Positions 37,174 through 46,337 of a stretch of DNA of 64,000 nt are shown here, piece by piece (the first letter of the stretch is position 1; each line of letters starts with the position of its first letter). The DNA lies in assembly GCF_000826655.1 (NCBI RefSeq), contig NZ_JXJO01000022.1, positions 140,272 to 204,271 of the forward strand, in the 5' to 3' direction. The notes beneath the pieces were generated by a model, which ran no database searches, was not told the DNA's origin, and was given only the letters and a program-made list of their open reading frames with translations. Position numbers and translations under genes: made by a program. Origin of the DNA: Psychroserpens damuponensis. GTDB lineage: Bacteria > Bacteroidota > Bacteroidia > Flavobacteriales > Flavobacteriaceae.

Positions 37174-38694
37174 ATGGCGATTCCATTAGTAAATTCTATA
37201 GCTTCATGGTTTTTAAAAAAACGATTTCATCAAATTGAATTGTTTTTAAAATATCCCAATGAAGTTCAAAATGAATTACTATTTCAACTCCTTACTACTG
37301 CAAAGGATACTGAAATTGGTAGGAAACACCATTTTAGCACCATAAGCAATTATAAAACATTTAGTGAGCGCGTTCCAATTTCTTCATACGAAGACTACCA
37401 ACCTGTTATTGAAAGATCTCGTTTAGGAGAACACAATATCTTTTGGCCACATCCAATAAAATGGTTTGCAAAATCTAGTGGTACAACAAATGCAAAAAGT
37501 AAATTTATACCAGTAAGTACAGAATCTCTAGAAGACTGTCATTATGCAGCAAGTAAAGATTTATTGTGCATGTATCTTAATAATAATGAAGACTCACAAT
37601 TATTTACAGGCAAAAGTTTACGCTTAGGAGGCAGTAAAGAACTCTACAAAGAAAACGGAACTGCCTTTGGTGACTTATCTGCAATATTAATTGACAACAT
37701 GCCGTTTTGGGCAGAGTTTAGCAGTACACCAAGTAGTAAAGTATCCCTTATGGATAATTGGGAACTTAAAATGCAGGCCATCGTTGAAGAAACTCGAAAC
37801 GAGAACGTCACAAGTTTAGCAGGTGTACCTTCATGGATGCTCGTTTTGCTTAACAATGTTTTAGATGCAACAAGAAAAGACAACCTATTTGACATTTGGC
37901 CCAATCTAGAAGTGTATTTTCATGGAGGCGTGAGCTTTGTGCCATATACCGATCAATATAAAGCCATTTTACCAAAATCTAATTTTAGGTATTATGAATC
38001 TTATAATGCTTCGGAAGGTTTTTTTGCCATCCAAGATCGTAACAATAGTAGCGAATTATTACTCATGTTAGACTATGGGATTTTCTATGAATTTATACCA
38101 ATGGACACTTACGGAACATTACACCAAAGAGTGATTCCGCTAAGCGAAGTTGAAGTCCATAAAAATTACGCAGTAATCATCACTACTAACGCCGGACTTT
38201 GGCGCTATAAAATTGGAGACACAGTAAGATTTACATCCATAAATCCGTATCGAATAAAAGTATCAGGTCGTACCAAACATCATATTAATGCATTTGGTGA
38301 AGAATTAATTATTGAAAATGCCGAAGATGCGCTTAGAGCCGTTTGCAAAACTACACGATCTGAAATCGTAGACTACACAGCAGCTCCAATTTTTATGAAA
38401 GGCAAAGACAAAGGTTCTCATGAATGGTTAATTGAATTTAAAACACCGCCTCAAAATCTCAACACTTTTAATGAACTCTTAGACACAACACTAAAATCTC
38501 TAAATTCAGATTATGAAGCCAAGCGCCTTAATAATATGACGTTAAATATGCCTAAAGTTCATATAGCACGAGAGCATTTGTTTTATGATTGGCTAAAACA
38601 GCATGACAAATTGGGTGGTCAACATAAAATCCCACGACTTTCTAATAGTAGAGAGTATATAGACGAACTTCTAGAGCTCAATACAACCTCTTAA
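37174..38694 (+). CDS. GH3-family acyl-adenylating protein
   Basis: The 506-residue protein belongs to the GH3 auxin-responsive family of acyl-acid amido synthetases, an ANL-related ATP-dependent group. The ATP-binding KSSGTTNAKSKFIPVS motif lies at about 105-120, followed by YNASEGFFA and the late GLWRYKIGDTVRFT and KVSGRTKHHINAFGEELI segments. In plants GH3 joins amino acids to hormones. The bacterial substrate is unknown. The length is about 80 residues shorter than plant enzymes. It has no obvious partner gene. Confidence 0.85.
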   Translation: MAIPLVNSIASWFLKKRFHQIELFLKYPNEVQNELLFQLLTTAKDTEIGRKHHFSTISNYKTFSERVPISSYEDYQPVIERSRLGEHNIFWPHPIKWFAKSSGTTNAKSKFIPVSTESLEDCHYAASKDLLCMYLNNNEDSQLFTGKSLRLGGSKELYKENGTAFGDLSAILIDNMPFWAEFSSTPSSKVSLMDNWELKMQAIVEETRNENVTSLAGVPSWMLVLLNNVLDATRKDNLFDIWPNLEVYFHGGVSFVPYTDQYKAILPKSNFRYYESYNASEGFFAIQDRNNSSELLLMLDYGIFYEFIPMDTYGTLHQRVIPLSEVEVHKNYAVIITTNAGLWRYKIGDTVRFTSINPYRIKVSGRTKHHINAFGEELIIENAEDALRAVCKTTRSEIVDYTAAPIFMKGKDKGSHEWLIEFKTPPQNLNTFNELLDTTLKSLNSDYEAKRLNNMTLNMPKVHIAREHLFYDWLKQHDKLGGQHKIPRLSNSREYIDELLELNTTS

Positions 38695-38993
38695 TACCTA
38701 TACGTGTAGCTGTATTACTTCGGAAACCTCAACTAAAACATATTTTATTAATGTAATTAACATGGTTTATCGCATAAATCCGACGAACGACAAGCGTATT
38801 TTCCCACACAACGAGAATAAACAAAGGTTCATCTAAAACACGGAAAAGTCATTTTTTTTATGACAACAATGCACCTATATTTACTAAGTCTTAAAGAAAC
38901 AACTGTAGTATTTAGTTGCTGTAAGACCTTCAAAATTTCAAAAAAAAATTTCAAAATATTGTCACGCAATATTAATTATTACATCCAATAAAA
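38695..38993. other. Gene-poor stretch between GH3 and clpX
   Basis: No standard gene is visible. A plus-strand ATG at 38762 opens a 24-codon ORF (start MVYRINPTNDKRIF) of unproven status. One copy of the recurrent 8-mer lies at 38718-38725, just after GH3. The remainder is AT-rich, with an A-tract near 38940. Confidence 0.35.
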
Positions 38994-39028
38994 AAACCAC
39001 TCTCGGGAAAAGAGTGGTTCTTTTTTTT
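38994..39028 (-). terminator. Terminator after clpX
   Basis: AACCACTCT and AGAGTGGTT form a 9-bp stem with a short loop. T-runs are present on both strands, and the site lies 39 nt past the clpX stop. Confidence 0.8.
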
Positions 39029-39066
39029 CTATTATATTATATTCTTTTTGTTCTAAAAATGCTCTT

Positions 39067-40302
39067 TTAAGAAACTGCTTTCAACTTTTTTAGCGTTGTT
39101 TTATTAAGTTTATCTTCAGCATATGATTTAGTGACATTAAGCTTTTTATCCTTAGAGCTAGGCATTTCAAACATAGCATCAGTTAAAATTTCTTCACATA
39201 ATGAACGTAAACCTCTTGCACCTAACTTATACTCAATAGCTTTAGTAACAATAAAATCTAATGCACCATCAGTAATACTCATTTCGACCTCATCCATCTC
39301 AAAGAGTTTTTTATACTGCTTAATAATTGCATTTTTAGGTTCAGTTAGAATAGCTCTTAAAGTTTTACCATCTAGAGGATCCATGTAAGTTAAAACAGGA
39401 AGACGACCTATAATTTCTGGAATTAAACCAAAATCTTTTAAATCTTTTGGAATGATATATTGTAATAAATTGTCTTTATCGATAACCTCATCATCACTTG
39501 ATGCAGCTTTGTAACCCATTGCTGCCATATTTAAGCGTTTTGAAATTTTCTTATCAATACCATCAAATGCTCCACCTGCAATAAACAATATATGTTCGGT
39601 ATTGACTTCAATGAATTTTTGATCTGGATGTTTTCTACCGCCTTTTGGTGGGACGTTTACAACAGTACCTTCAAGAAGTTTCAATAAAGCTTGTTGTACA
39701 CCTTCTCCAGAAACATCTCTAGTAATAGAAGGATTATCACTCTTACGCGCTATTTTATCAATCTCGTCAATAAAAACAATACCTTTTTCTGCCTTTTCTA
39801 AATTATAGTCGGCCGCTTGTAATAAACGTGTTAAAATACTTTCTACATCTTCTCCAACATAACCAGCTTCGGTTAATACTGTTGCATCAACAATTGCTAA
39901 AGGTACATTTAACATTCTAGCCACTGTTTTTGCCATTAATGTTTTACCTGTACCTGTTTCACCAACCATGATTATATTTGATTTTTGAATTTCAATATCA
40001 TCATCACTTGGTGGTTGCAATAAACGTTTGTAATGGTTGTAAACTGCAACAGACATTACTTTTTTAGTATACTCTTGACCAATAATATATTCATCAAGAA
40101 ATGCTTTAATTTGTAATGGTTTTCTAAGCATTAGATCTGAAGATAACTCTTCATTTCCAGCCTGCTTAGACTCTTCTAACACAATACCGTGAGCTTGCTC
40201 AATACAACGATCACAAATATGCGCATCTAAACCTGCAATTAATAAACTGGTTTCAGGCTTTTTCCTTCCACAAAACGAACATTCTAATTCTTCCTTTGCC
40301 AT
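39067..40302 (-). CDS. clpX: ATP-dependent Clp protease ATP-binding subunit ClpX
   Basis: This AAA+ unfoldase feeds substrates into ClpP. The 411-residue protein has the N-terminal zinc-binding domain with Cys8, Cys11, Cys30 and Cys33. Walker A is GETGTGKT (114-121), and Walker B with sensor is [14 protein letters not shown]. The ClpP-docking IGF-type loop is not clearly visible by eye. It follows clpP by 171 nt in the tig-clpP-clpX order shared across bacteria. Confidence 0.97.
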   Translation of the reverse strand: MAKEELECSFCGRKKPETSLLIAGLDAHICDRCIEQAHGIVLEESKQAGNEELSSDLMLRKPLQIKAFLDEYIIGQEYTKKVMSVAVYNHYKRLLQPPSDDDIEIQKSNIIMVGETGTGKTLMAKTVARMLNVPLAIVDATVLTEAGYVGEDVESILTRLLQAADYNLEKAEKGIVFIDEIDKIARKSDNPSITRDVSGEGVQQALLKLLEGTVVNVPPKGGRKHPDQKFIEVNTEHILFIAGGAFDGIDKKISKRLNMAAMGYKAASSDDEVIDKDNLLQYIIPKDLKDFGLIPEIIGRLPVLTYMDPLDGKTLRAILTEPKNAIIKQYKKLFEMDEVEMSITDGALDFIVTKAIEYKLGARGLRSLCEEILTDAMFEMPSSKDKKLNVTKSYAEDKLNKTTLKKLKAVS

Positions 40303-40473
40303 TTTAAATTTTATTTAAATTTCTACTGCTGTAGGAATTTCATCAATTAAAGTTTTAAATTCACTTAAAACTTTTTCTTGTAGTTTTTATTAATTCGGAC
40401 ATGTTACAACTCACAAATAGTACTGTTAATGCCAATAGTTTTGAGAATTCCATTTTCCGAAGTAAACATTATT

Positions 40474-41148
40474 TTATCCTCTTGATAGTACTTCGTCTAT
40501 CATACCGTATTCTTTAGCTTTATCTGCTTTCATCCAGTAGTCACGATCACTATCTTCATACACTTTGTCGTAATCTTGCCCTGAATGTTTCGCGATAATT
40601 TTATAAAGTTCTTCTTTAAGGGTTACAATCTCACGCGCTGTAATTTCGATATCACTTGCTTGCCCTTGTGCACCTCCTAGTGGTTGGTGAATCATCACAC
40701 GAGAATGCGTTAAACCACTACGTTTACCTTTTTCTCCTGCTGCTAAAAGTACTGCTCCCATTGAAGCTGCCATACCTGTACAAATTGTTGCTACATCTGG
40801 CTTTATTAATTGCATAGTATCATAGATTCCTAATCCTGCATACACGCTACCTCCTGGTGAGTTGATGTAAATTTGAATATCTTTACTTGCATCTGCACTT
40901 TCTAAAAATAATAATTGTGCTTGTATAATATTTGCAATTTGATCATTTATTGCCGTACCCATAAAAATAATACGATCCATCATTAAACGAGAAAACACAT
41001 CTAATTGAGAAATATTTAATTGACGTTCTTCTATAATGTACGGTGTCATACTTGTAGGATACATACTGCTAACGATCTTGTTATAATACGTACTGCTGAT
41101 ACCTTGATCTTTTATTGCGAATTTTTCAAATTCTTTTCCGTAATCCAT
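40474..41148 (-). CDS. clpP: ATP-dependent Clp protease proteolytic subunit
   Basis: The 224-residue serine protease forms the two-ring barrel that degrades proteins unfolded by ClpX. The catalytic Ser129 lies in GMAASMGAVLL and His154 in VMIHQPLGGAQG, and the acidic third residue is further on. The N-terminus is about 25 residues longer than the mature E. coli form and is probably a propeptide. A terminator-like hairpin separates it from tig, so it may have its own promoter. Confidence 0.97.
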   Translation of the reverse strand: MDYGKEFEKFAIKDQGISSTYYNKIVSSMYPTSMTPYIIEERQLNISQLDVFSRLMMDRIIFMGTAINDQIANIIQAQLLFLESADASKDIQIYINSPGGSVYAGLGIYDTMQLIKPDVATICTGMAASMGAVLLAAGEKGKRSGLTHSRVMIHQPLGGAQGQASDIEITAREIVTLKEELYKIIAKHSGQDYDKVYEDSDRDYWMKADKAKEYGMIDEVLSRG

Positions 41149-41173
41149 ATATCTTTTTCTGAAATTTTATTGT

Positions 41174-41210
41174 GAAACAAAAAAGCGTAAAACTTATAAA
41201 GTTCTACGCT
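41174..41210 (-). terminator. Intrinsic terminator or attenuator between tig and clpP
   Basis: On the minus strand, AGCGTAGAACTT and AAGTTTTACGCT form a 12-bp stem with one G-T pair, followed by TTTTTTGTTT. It lies 28 nt past the tig stop and would partly uncouple clpP from tig. Confidence 0.7.
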
Positions 41211-41237
41211 CAAATATACTAATTATATATCTTATTT

Positions 41238-42560
41238 TTAACTATAGAACTCTTTTACAAATTCGTCGTAAGTTATTTCTTTTGTCTTTAAGTTCGCTTC
41301 TGCTTTGTAAAGATTTAACAGTTTCGTACTCATTAACTGCTCAGATAAACGCTTAACCTCATCCTTATTAGATAAAATTCTTGCTGCAATACCGTCTAAC
41401 TCTTCATCACTAGAATTCATTTGACCAAATTGCGCCATTTGCACTTTAATCATTTCTTTAGCGTGAGCTTGTAAATCTTCAAACTGTACTTGTAAGTTAT
41501 GCTTCTCAATTAATTTACCTTCTATTAATTGGTAACGCATGCTTTTTTCAGACTTTTCATACTCTTCTTTGGCTTGATCTGCATCCATTTCTGTCTCACC
41601 TGCTGTTTGCATCCATTTTTGTAAGAATTCAGCTGGTAAGTCAAATTTTGTGTTTTCTACTAAATACTCAGTTACGTCGTTTAATAGTTTTTGATCACCT
41701 TGTTGTGCAAATTGCTTTTCAGAATCTTCCTTGATTTTATCTTTAAGCTCTGTTACTGATGTTACAGTATCTTTTCCGAAGAGTTTATCAAACAACTCTT
41801 GATCTAAGTCTGCTAGTGCTCTCTCGTTGATTTCGCTAATTGTGAAATTAACTTCGATATCTAGATCTTTTGTGTCTTCATGAGACATTTTTAAAGCTGC
41901 AGCTAAATCGTGGTTTTCATTAAATAACTTTTTTGTTTTTAATGTCACAACATCACCAACTTTAGCACCTAAAAATTGCTTCTCTGTTGCTTTACCTTTA
42001 AATTTATCTAAGGTAATCATTGTAGAGTTATTAATCTCTTTCTCTTCATTTTCAAAAACACCTGTAATCTCAGATTCTTTGACTACTTCAGTTTGAGATG
42101 TAATTTTACCGTATTGCTTTCTAATATGAATGATTTGATCATCAATCATTTTTTTATCGGCTACGATATTATAATGTGTGATGGCTTTTTTACTTTTTAA
42201 ATTGACCTCGAATTCTGGCGCAAGACCTAATTCAAACTCAAAAGAAAAATTATCGCTGTTCCAATCTAAATCATCTTGAGGTTTTGGTAATGGGTTACCT
42301 AAAACATCTAATTTTTCTTCGGTTAAATATTTACCTAAAGCATCTTGCAACAACTTATTAACTTCATCTACCAATACGGCTTTACCATATTGCTTTTTTA
42401 CCATAGTCATTGGCACATGCCCTTTTCTAAAACCAGGTATGTTAGCCGACTTACGGTAATCACTTAATATTTTTTCTACTTGATCGCTATAATCTTCTTT
42501 AGCGATATCTACTGTTACAACTGCATTTAATGCATCGATGTTTTCTCTTGTAATATTCAT
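41238..42560 (-). CDS. tig: Trigger factor
   Basis: This ribosome-bound chaperone and peptidyl-prolyl isomerase meets nascent chains. The 440-residue protein has the ribosome-docking loop PGFRKGHVPMTMVKKQYG near residues 41-58. The middle PPIase domain is degraded compared with E. coli, as in other Bacteroidota, so isomerase activity is doubtful. The long C-terminal helical cradle is intact. It heads the tig-clpP-clpX cluster. Confidence 0.93.
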   Translation of the reverse strand: MNITRENIDALNAVVTVDIAKEDYSDQVEKILSDYRKSANIPGFRKGHVPMTMVKKQYGKAVLVDEVNKLLQDALGKYLTEEKLDVLGNPLPKPQDDLDWNSDNFSFEFELGLAPEFEVNLKSKKAITHYNIVADKKMIDDQIIHIRKQYGKITSQTEVVKESEITGVFENEEKEINNSTMITLDKFKGKATEKQFLGAKVGDVVTLKTKKLFNENHDLAAALKMSHEDTKDLDIEVNFTISEINERALADLDQELFDKLFGKDTVTSVTELKDKIKEDSEKQFAQQGDQKLLNDVTEYLVENTKFDLPAEFLQKWMQTAGETEMDADQAKEEYEKSEKSMRYQLIEGKLIEKHNLQVQFEDLQAHAKEMIKVQMAQFGQMNSSDEELDGIAARILSNKDEVKRLSEQLMSTKLLNLYKAEANLKTKEITYDEFVKEFYS

Positions 42561-42615
42561 TTTATCAACTGTAAACCCAAAAAGGGCATTAATATTTTTA
42601 CCTTAAAAAGGGCTG

Positions 42616-42646
42616 CAAAAATACAATTTTTTTTGCAACCCGACAA
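42616..42646 (-). promoter_or_regulatory. tig promoter
   Basis: On the minus strand, TTG (42644-42646), a 20-nt spacer and TATTTTTG (42616-42623) match the Bacteroidota consensus, about 55 nt before the tig start. Confidence 0.7.
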
Positions 42647-42732
42647 TAAGTTTAATTGATTGTGTTTGAAACTATTTTTTTAATTAAAAACTATTAAACA
42701 GGTTAAAATCAATATGTATTTGAAATTTAATC

Positions 42733-43392
42733 TTATGCTATCCAATCTTCTATTATTTTATCTATCACCCAATTACCATTTTCTTTCTTTATAAATACGA
42801 TAACTCCATGACCATCCAAACCGCTATATACAATACTCATTTTAAAAGCTCCTAAGTTTTCTTCTTTATTGAAATATATACTAGATAAAGAACAAATTGG
42901 AGGATTTCTCTCCAGTTTTTGATTTCCCAACAACTTCAAACCTTTTTTAAAATCTGTGTGACTAATAATCGTATACTTGCTGCTATCTATCTCAAATTTT
43001 GATAACTCAATTTTTAAAGTTGTTTGAGCAGATATATCTTCTTCAGTAATTGCTTTGTAATCCAACTCAGATTTAAAATACTTAATTTTAGAAAAAAAAT
43101 CATTTAAGTTGCTGATAGGTTTTATTGAATCTAGAAGAATTATATGTAATGGAGACAAATTAAGGTTCATTTTTAAATTTGCTCTTTCCATTAATTTACT
43201 TCGACTTAAGGAGTCTTTAAAGTCTTGTGGAGAAGGGACTACCAATCTACGACGGTCAAAAACTGCAGAATCAAGCAGAGTATTTATGTTTTTTTGGAAA
43301 AATATTTTTTCCGTATTTTTTGATGTAGTACAACAAGTGACCAAAATCAGTAATAATAAAAAAACTAAAGTTAAATATCCTTTATTCATCAC
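42733..43392 (-). CDS. Uncharacterised lipoprotein
   Basis: I do not recognise this 219-residue protein. It has a lipoprotein signal (MNKGYLTLVFLLLLILVTCC) with Cys20 or Cys21 as the lipidation site. The polar mature chain ends with a compact domain (VIVFIKKENGNWVIDKIIEDWIA) of the kind seen in small NTF2-like or DUF proteins where a Trp-containing hairpin closes the fold. The gene overlaps the stop of the upstream gene by 11 nt, so the two are translationally coupled. Confidence 0.75.
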   Translation of the reverse strand: MMNKGYLTLVFLLLLILVTCCTTSKNTEKIFFQKNINTLLDSAVFDRRRLVVPSPQDFKDSLSRSKLMERANLKMNLNLSPLHIILLDSIKPISNLNDFFSKIKYFKSELDYKAITEEDISAQTTLKIELSKFEIDSSKYTIISHTDFKKGLKLLGNQKLERNPPICSLSSIYFNKEENLGAFKMSIVYSGLDGHGVIVFIKKENGNWVIDKIIEDWIA

Positions 43393-44965
43393 AATCTTGT
43401 TTTTTTAAGTCAGTAATAGTAATTTGTTGTAAATTCTGATAATTGTTTTCTTCGGTTGTAGTCAATAATGGAGGAATAGCATTTTTTCCAATAACACTAA
43501 GACCATCCCACGCATACCACATATAGTGATTTAAGTTATAATGATTATCATCTAGCTCGCTAACAGCTCTAGCCAAAGGTTCAAGATGATTATATACCAT
43601 ATAAGTATGTGATGCGAAATTCGAAACATTATTTGCTGCAACTATTCCTTTATAATATTCATAATAGCTAACTAAATAATTGAATTGAGCTTGAGGTAGC
43701 GGTTCAAGAACCTGGTTATTTCCTATATAAATCCTTCTAAGTTCAGCCTGCAGGCCTTCATGCAAAATTAATGCAGCAATCTCTAAACTAGTTAATGTAT
43801 TTATAGCTGGGGGAAATGTTATAGTGATAATACCAGTGTCCGAATCATAAGTTGTTAATCCATCAGCTGCGTCTGGCACAGTACCAATTTGAAATTTTAA
43901 TTTAGATTTTGATTTGTTATTAGTAAAATCTGACATTAAATCTTTAAAAAGATTATTTCCTGTTGATTTTAATAATTCATAAACACAATCGGCTTTAGTA
44001 TTAATAAAAGTGGAATCTTTGATGATTTCGTTAACCATATCCAGCTCAGAACCTTCTAAAGATTCATTTATTGCTCCCTCAGCAAAATCCAAAGCCTCCT
44101 GCTCATAACTCCCGTCCTCATTTTCATGATCTTCTAAATAGTGATCAATAGCAACTACTTCAAACGCGTTGGCAACATCATCTAACCAAGCATTCTCTTC
44201 AACGAAATCTCCACCAATAACATTAAATCCTAGAGCTTGTTTAATTCTAGTTCTGGTATCATTAAGCCCATTTGAAGAATTATAAGGTATTACTCCAATA
44301 CCACCAGGACCTGTATTGCCAGGACCTGTGTTACCCGAACCTCCTCCCGAAGGTACACAATAAGTCACATAACCTCCTTCGCATTCTGTATAAGGCATAC
44401 CTATACCTTTATAATTACAATCTCCCTGTGCTCCAGTACCACTATGTTCGCCACTAGTACATGTAAAATCCGTACATTCATTAACCCATTCGGTTAATGC
44501 AAATTCTTCTGCGCCACAATTACTAAAATTTCTAGCTAGTAAGTCGTCATCCTGAATTTCTAAAACACTTCCATTTTCTATATCCCACTTTTGTAATACT
44601 GTATCGTAAGGATAGCTTATTAGTATTTGTGAATATGTAGAGTCATTAAAATAAGTCACTACATAATTTTCAAGAATATCTGGGTTTTCAGTTTCTCGGT
44701 ACACTTTAAAGGCATAACTCTCATAGAAATCTGAGACTAAAAGTTGTACTTGACTTGTATCAATAACAAAACCATGAGTTGTTGATTCTATATATCTTGA
44801 AGATGAACTATTTGATTTTTCAAATTTTGAAGTCACAGTCCTATATAGATCTTTGTTCGCTCTTACAATAGAATCCGATTGATAAATATACGTTTGTAAT
44901 TTATGACCCTTAATATTTTGGTAGATTAAAGCTTCTTCTTGTAGATTCTCTTTTTGACATCCCAC
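43382..44965 (-). CDS. Uncharacterised former lipoprotein, signal peptide cut by a stop codon (possible pseudogene)
   Basis: The open frame gives 527 residues from GTG 44965 (MGCQKENLQEE). In the same frame upstream, ATG 45010 encodes MKKLSLLLIICLIG and then TAA (44966-44968), directly before V-G-C. If the TAA were TTA the sequence would read LIGLVGC, a good lipobox. A single nonsense change therefore appears to disrupt the signal. The mature chain has a Gly/Pro/Asn linker (GNTGPGNTGPGGIG) and a C-terminal domain with LEIAALILHEGLQAELRR, where a zincin HExxH-like site reads HEGLQ (402-406). It could be a real pseudogene, a sequencing error, or a short cytoplasmic form. Confidence 0.6.
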   Translation of the reverse strand: MGCQKENLQEEALIYQNIKGHKLQTYIYQSDSIVRANKDLYRTVTSKFEKSNSSSSRYIESTTHGFVIDTSQVQLLVSDFYESYAFKVYRETENPDILENYVVTYFNDSTYSQILISYPYDTVLQKWDIENGSVLEIQDDDLLARNFSNCGAEEFALTEWVNECTDFTCTSGEHSGTGAQGDCNYKGIGMPYTECEGGYVTYCVPSGGGSGNTGPGNTGPGGIGVIPYNSSNGLNDTRTRIKQALGFNVIGGDFVEENAWLDDVANAFEVVAIDHYLEDHENEDGSYEQEALDFAEGAINESLEGSELDMVNEIIKDSTFINTKADCVYELLKSTGNNLFKDLMSDFTNNKSKSKLKFQIGTVPDAADGLTTYDSDTGIITITFPPAINTLTSLEIAALILHEGLQAELRRIYIGNNQVLEPLPQAQFNYLVSYYEYYKGIVAANNVSNFASHTYMVYNHLEPLARAVSELDDNHYNLNHYMWYAWDGLSVIGKNAIPPLLTTTEENNYQNLQQITITDLKKQDCDE

Positions 44966-45134
44966 TTACCCAATAAGACAAATAATTAATAACAGACTTA
45001 GTTTTTTCATATTTATAGCTGATTTAAGCTTAAGTTCCAAACTTATACCTAAAACACATACAACACAATACGTAGATCTACGTACATTTTGATTTTAAAG
45101 TGTTAAAGTTTTGTTTTGAAGCTTAAAACTAGCA

Positions 45135-45482
45135 CTACTTTTTATCATCCTTCAAAATCGAATACGCAATAGATTGTGAGATGGATAATAGAATACTAAA
45201 CAACAAGGCAATCCAGAATCCACTTACTGCAAAACCATCAATAAACTTATCTGCTATTAAAATAATACATGCATTGATTACAAAAAGAAACAATCCTAAA
45301 GTTACGATAGTAATTGGTATGGTTAAAACAACTAAAATAGGCTTAACAATAAAATTAAGTAACCCTAAAACAATAGCGACAATTAATGCAGCCGTAAAAC
45401 CGCCAACAGCAACACCTGGTAAAAAATGAGCTAAGAGCATGACGATACCTGCGGTTACTATGAGTCTGATTAATAAATTCAT
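45135..45482 (-). CDS. Holin-family (YvlD/phage_holin_4_2) small membrane protein
   Basis: The 115-residue protein has four predicted membrane helices, with the LNFIVKPILVVLTIPITIVTLGLF segment that defines the family. Despite the name, these chromosomal proteins are not linked to prophages, and no phage gene is nearby. The function is unclear and may concern envelope stress. It lies 21 nt downstream of the hydrolase gene and is probably co-transcribed with it. Confidence 0.8.
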   Translation of the reverse strand: MNLLIRLIVTAGIVMLLAHFLPGVAVGGFTAALIVAIVLGLLNFIVKPILVVLTIPITIVTLGLFLFVINACIILIADKFIDGFAVSGFWIALLFSILLSISQSIAYSILKDDKK

Positions 45483-45503
45483 TTCAAAACATTTAATTGA
45501 TTA

Positions 45504-46274
45504 TTAGTTTAAGGTAATAAAATTTATCACAGCATCATAAAAATCTGTTGGGTTTTCTGCATGCAACCAATGTCCTGCGTTACTTATGGTTTTTATTTCC
45601 GCAAGCGGAAAGTGTTGCTTTATTAATTTTTCATCGGTTGGCATGACATATTCGCTTTTATCACCTCTTAAGAATAAGGTAGGCTTTTCAAATTTTGAAT
45701 GGATTGGTAAGGCTTCTCCAACTTCAGATACATTCTCTTTTAAAACCTCAAGGTTTATGCGCAGTGCGAGTTGTCCTTTTTCTATCCAATATAAATTTTT
45801 AAGCAAAAACATGCGTGTACCTTGTTCCTGAACATATTTTGATAATTGTTGATCTGCTGCGCCTCTACTTTTTACTTCGGAAAAATCTAATGATGATAAT
45901 CCGTCTAAAATAGCATCATGATGTATTGGGTAAAAACGCGGACTAATATCTGCTACCAACAGTTTTGAAACGAGTTCTGGATATTCCGTAGAAAATAACA
46001 TGGCAGTTTTTCCTCCCATAGAATGACCTAGTAAGATAATATCTTCTAGATTATGATCGTCACAATAGGTTTTCAAATCTTCTGCCAAGACTTCATAACT
46101 AAAATCATCATCATGAAAGCTTCTCCCATGATTACGTTGATCTACAAGGTGCATTTCAAATCTAGCTTCGGCAAATTTATTACCTAAGGTTTTCCAGTTG
46201 TCGCTCATACCGAGAAAGCCATGGAGAATGATAAAGGGCTGACCTTGTCCTAATATTTGGGAGTGTAGTTTCAT
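45504..46274 (-). CDS. Alpha/beta-fold hydrolase (YbfF-like esterase)
   Basis: The 256-residue protein has the oxyanion-hole HGFLGMSDNWK (18-28) and the nucleophile motif GHSMGG (around 84-89, Ser86). A late ISNAGHWLHAENP places the catalytic His near residue 237. These match YbfF-type acyl-CoA or thioesterase-like hydrolases; the substrate is not known. It has no signal peptide, so it is cytoplasmic. It is downstream of pdxJ on the same strand, with a half REP element between them. Confidence 0.87.
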   Translation of the reverse strand: MKLHSQILGQGQPFIILHGFLGMSDNWKTLGNKFAEARFEMHLVDQRNHGRSFHDDDFSYEVLAEDLKTYCDDHNLEDIILLGHSMGGKTAMLFSTEYPELVSKLLVADISPRFYPIHHDAILDGLSSLDFSEVKSRGAADQQLSKYVQEQGTRMFLLKNLYWIEKGQLALRINLEVLKENVSEVGEALPIHSKFEKPTLFLRGDKSEYVMPTDEKLIKQHFPLAEIKTISNAGHWLHAENPTDFYDAVINFITLN

Positions 46275-46292
46275 TTAATTTTATCTTTTAAG

Positions 46293-46323
46293 ATGAGATT
46301 TCTCACATTCGTTGGAAATGACA
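46293..46323. repeat. Half copy of a REP-like repeat
   Basis: GAGATTTCTCACATTCG followed by TTGGAAATGACA resembles one arm of the repeats at 29493-29574 and 55410-55479 (GATTCTTC...GAATGACA). It also holds the small palindrome TGAGATTTCTCA. Confidence 0.4.
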
Positions 46324-46337
46324 AATAGCAATGTTAA

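Noticed and set aside
45135..45482. Holin-family protein as a sign of a prophage
   Set aside because: This family is chromosomal in many Bacteroidota, and no lysin, integrase or structural gene is nearby.
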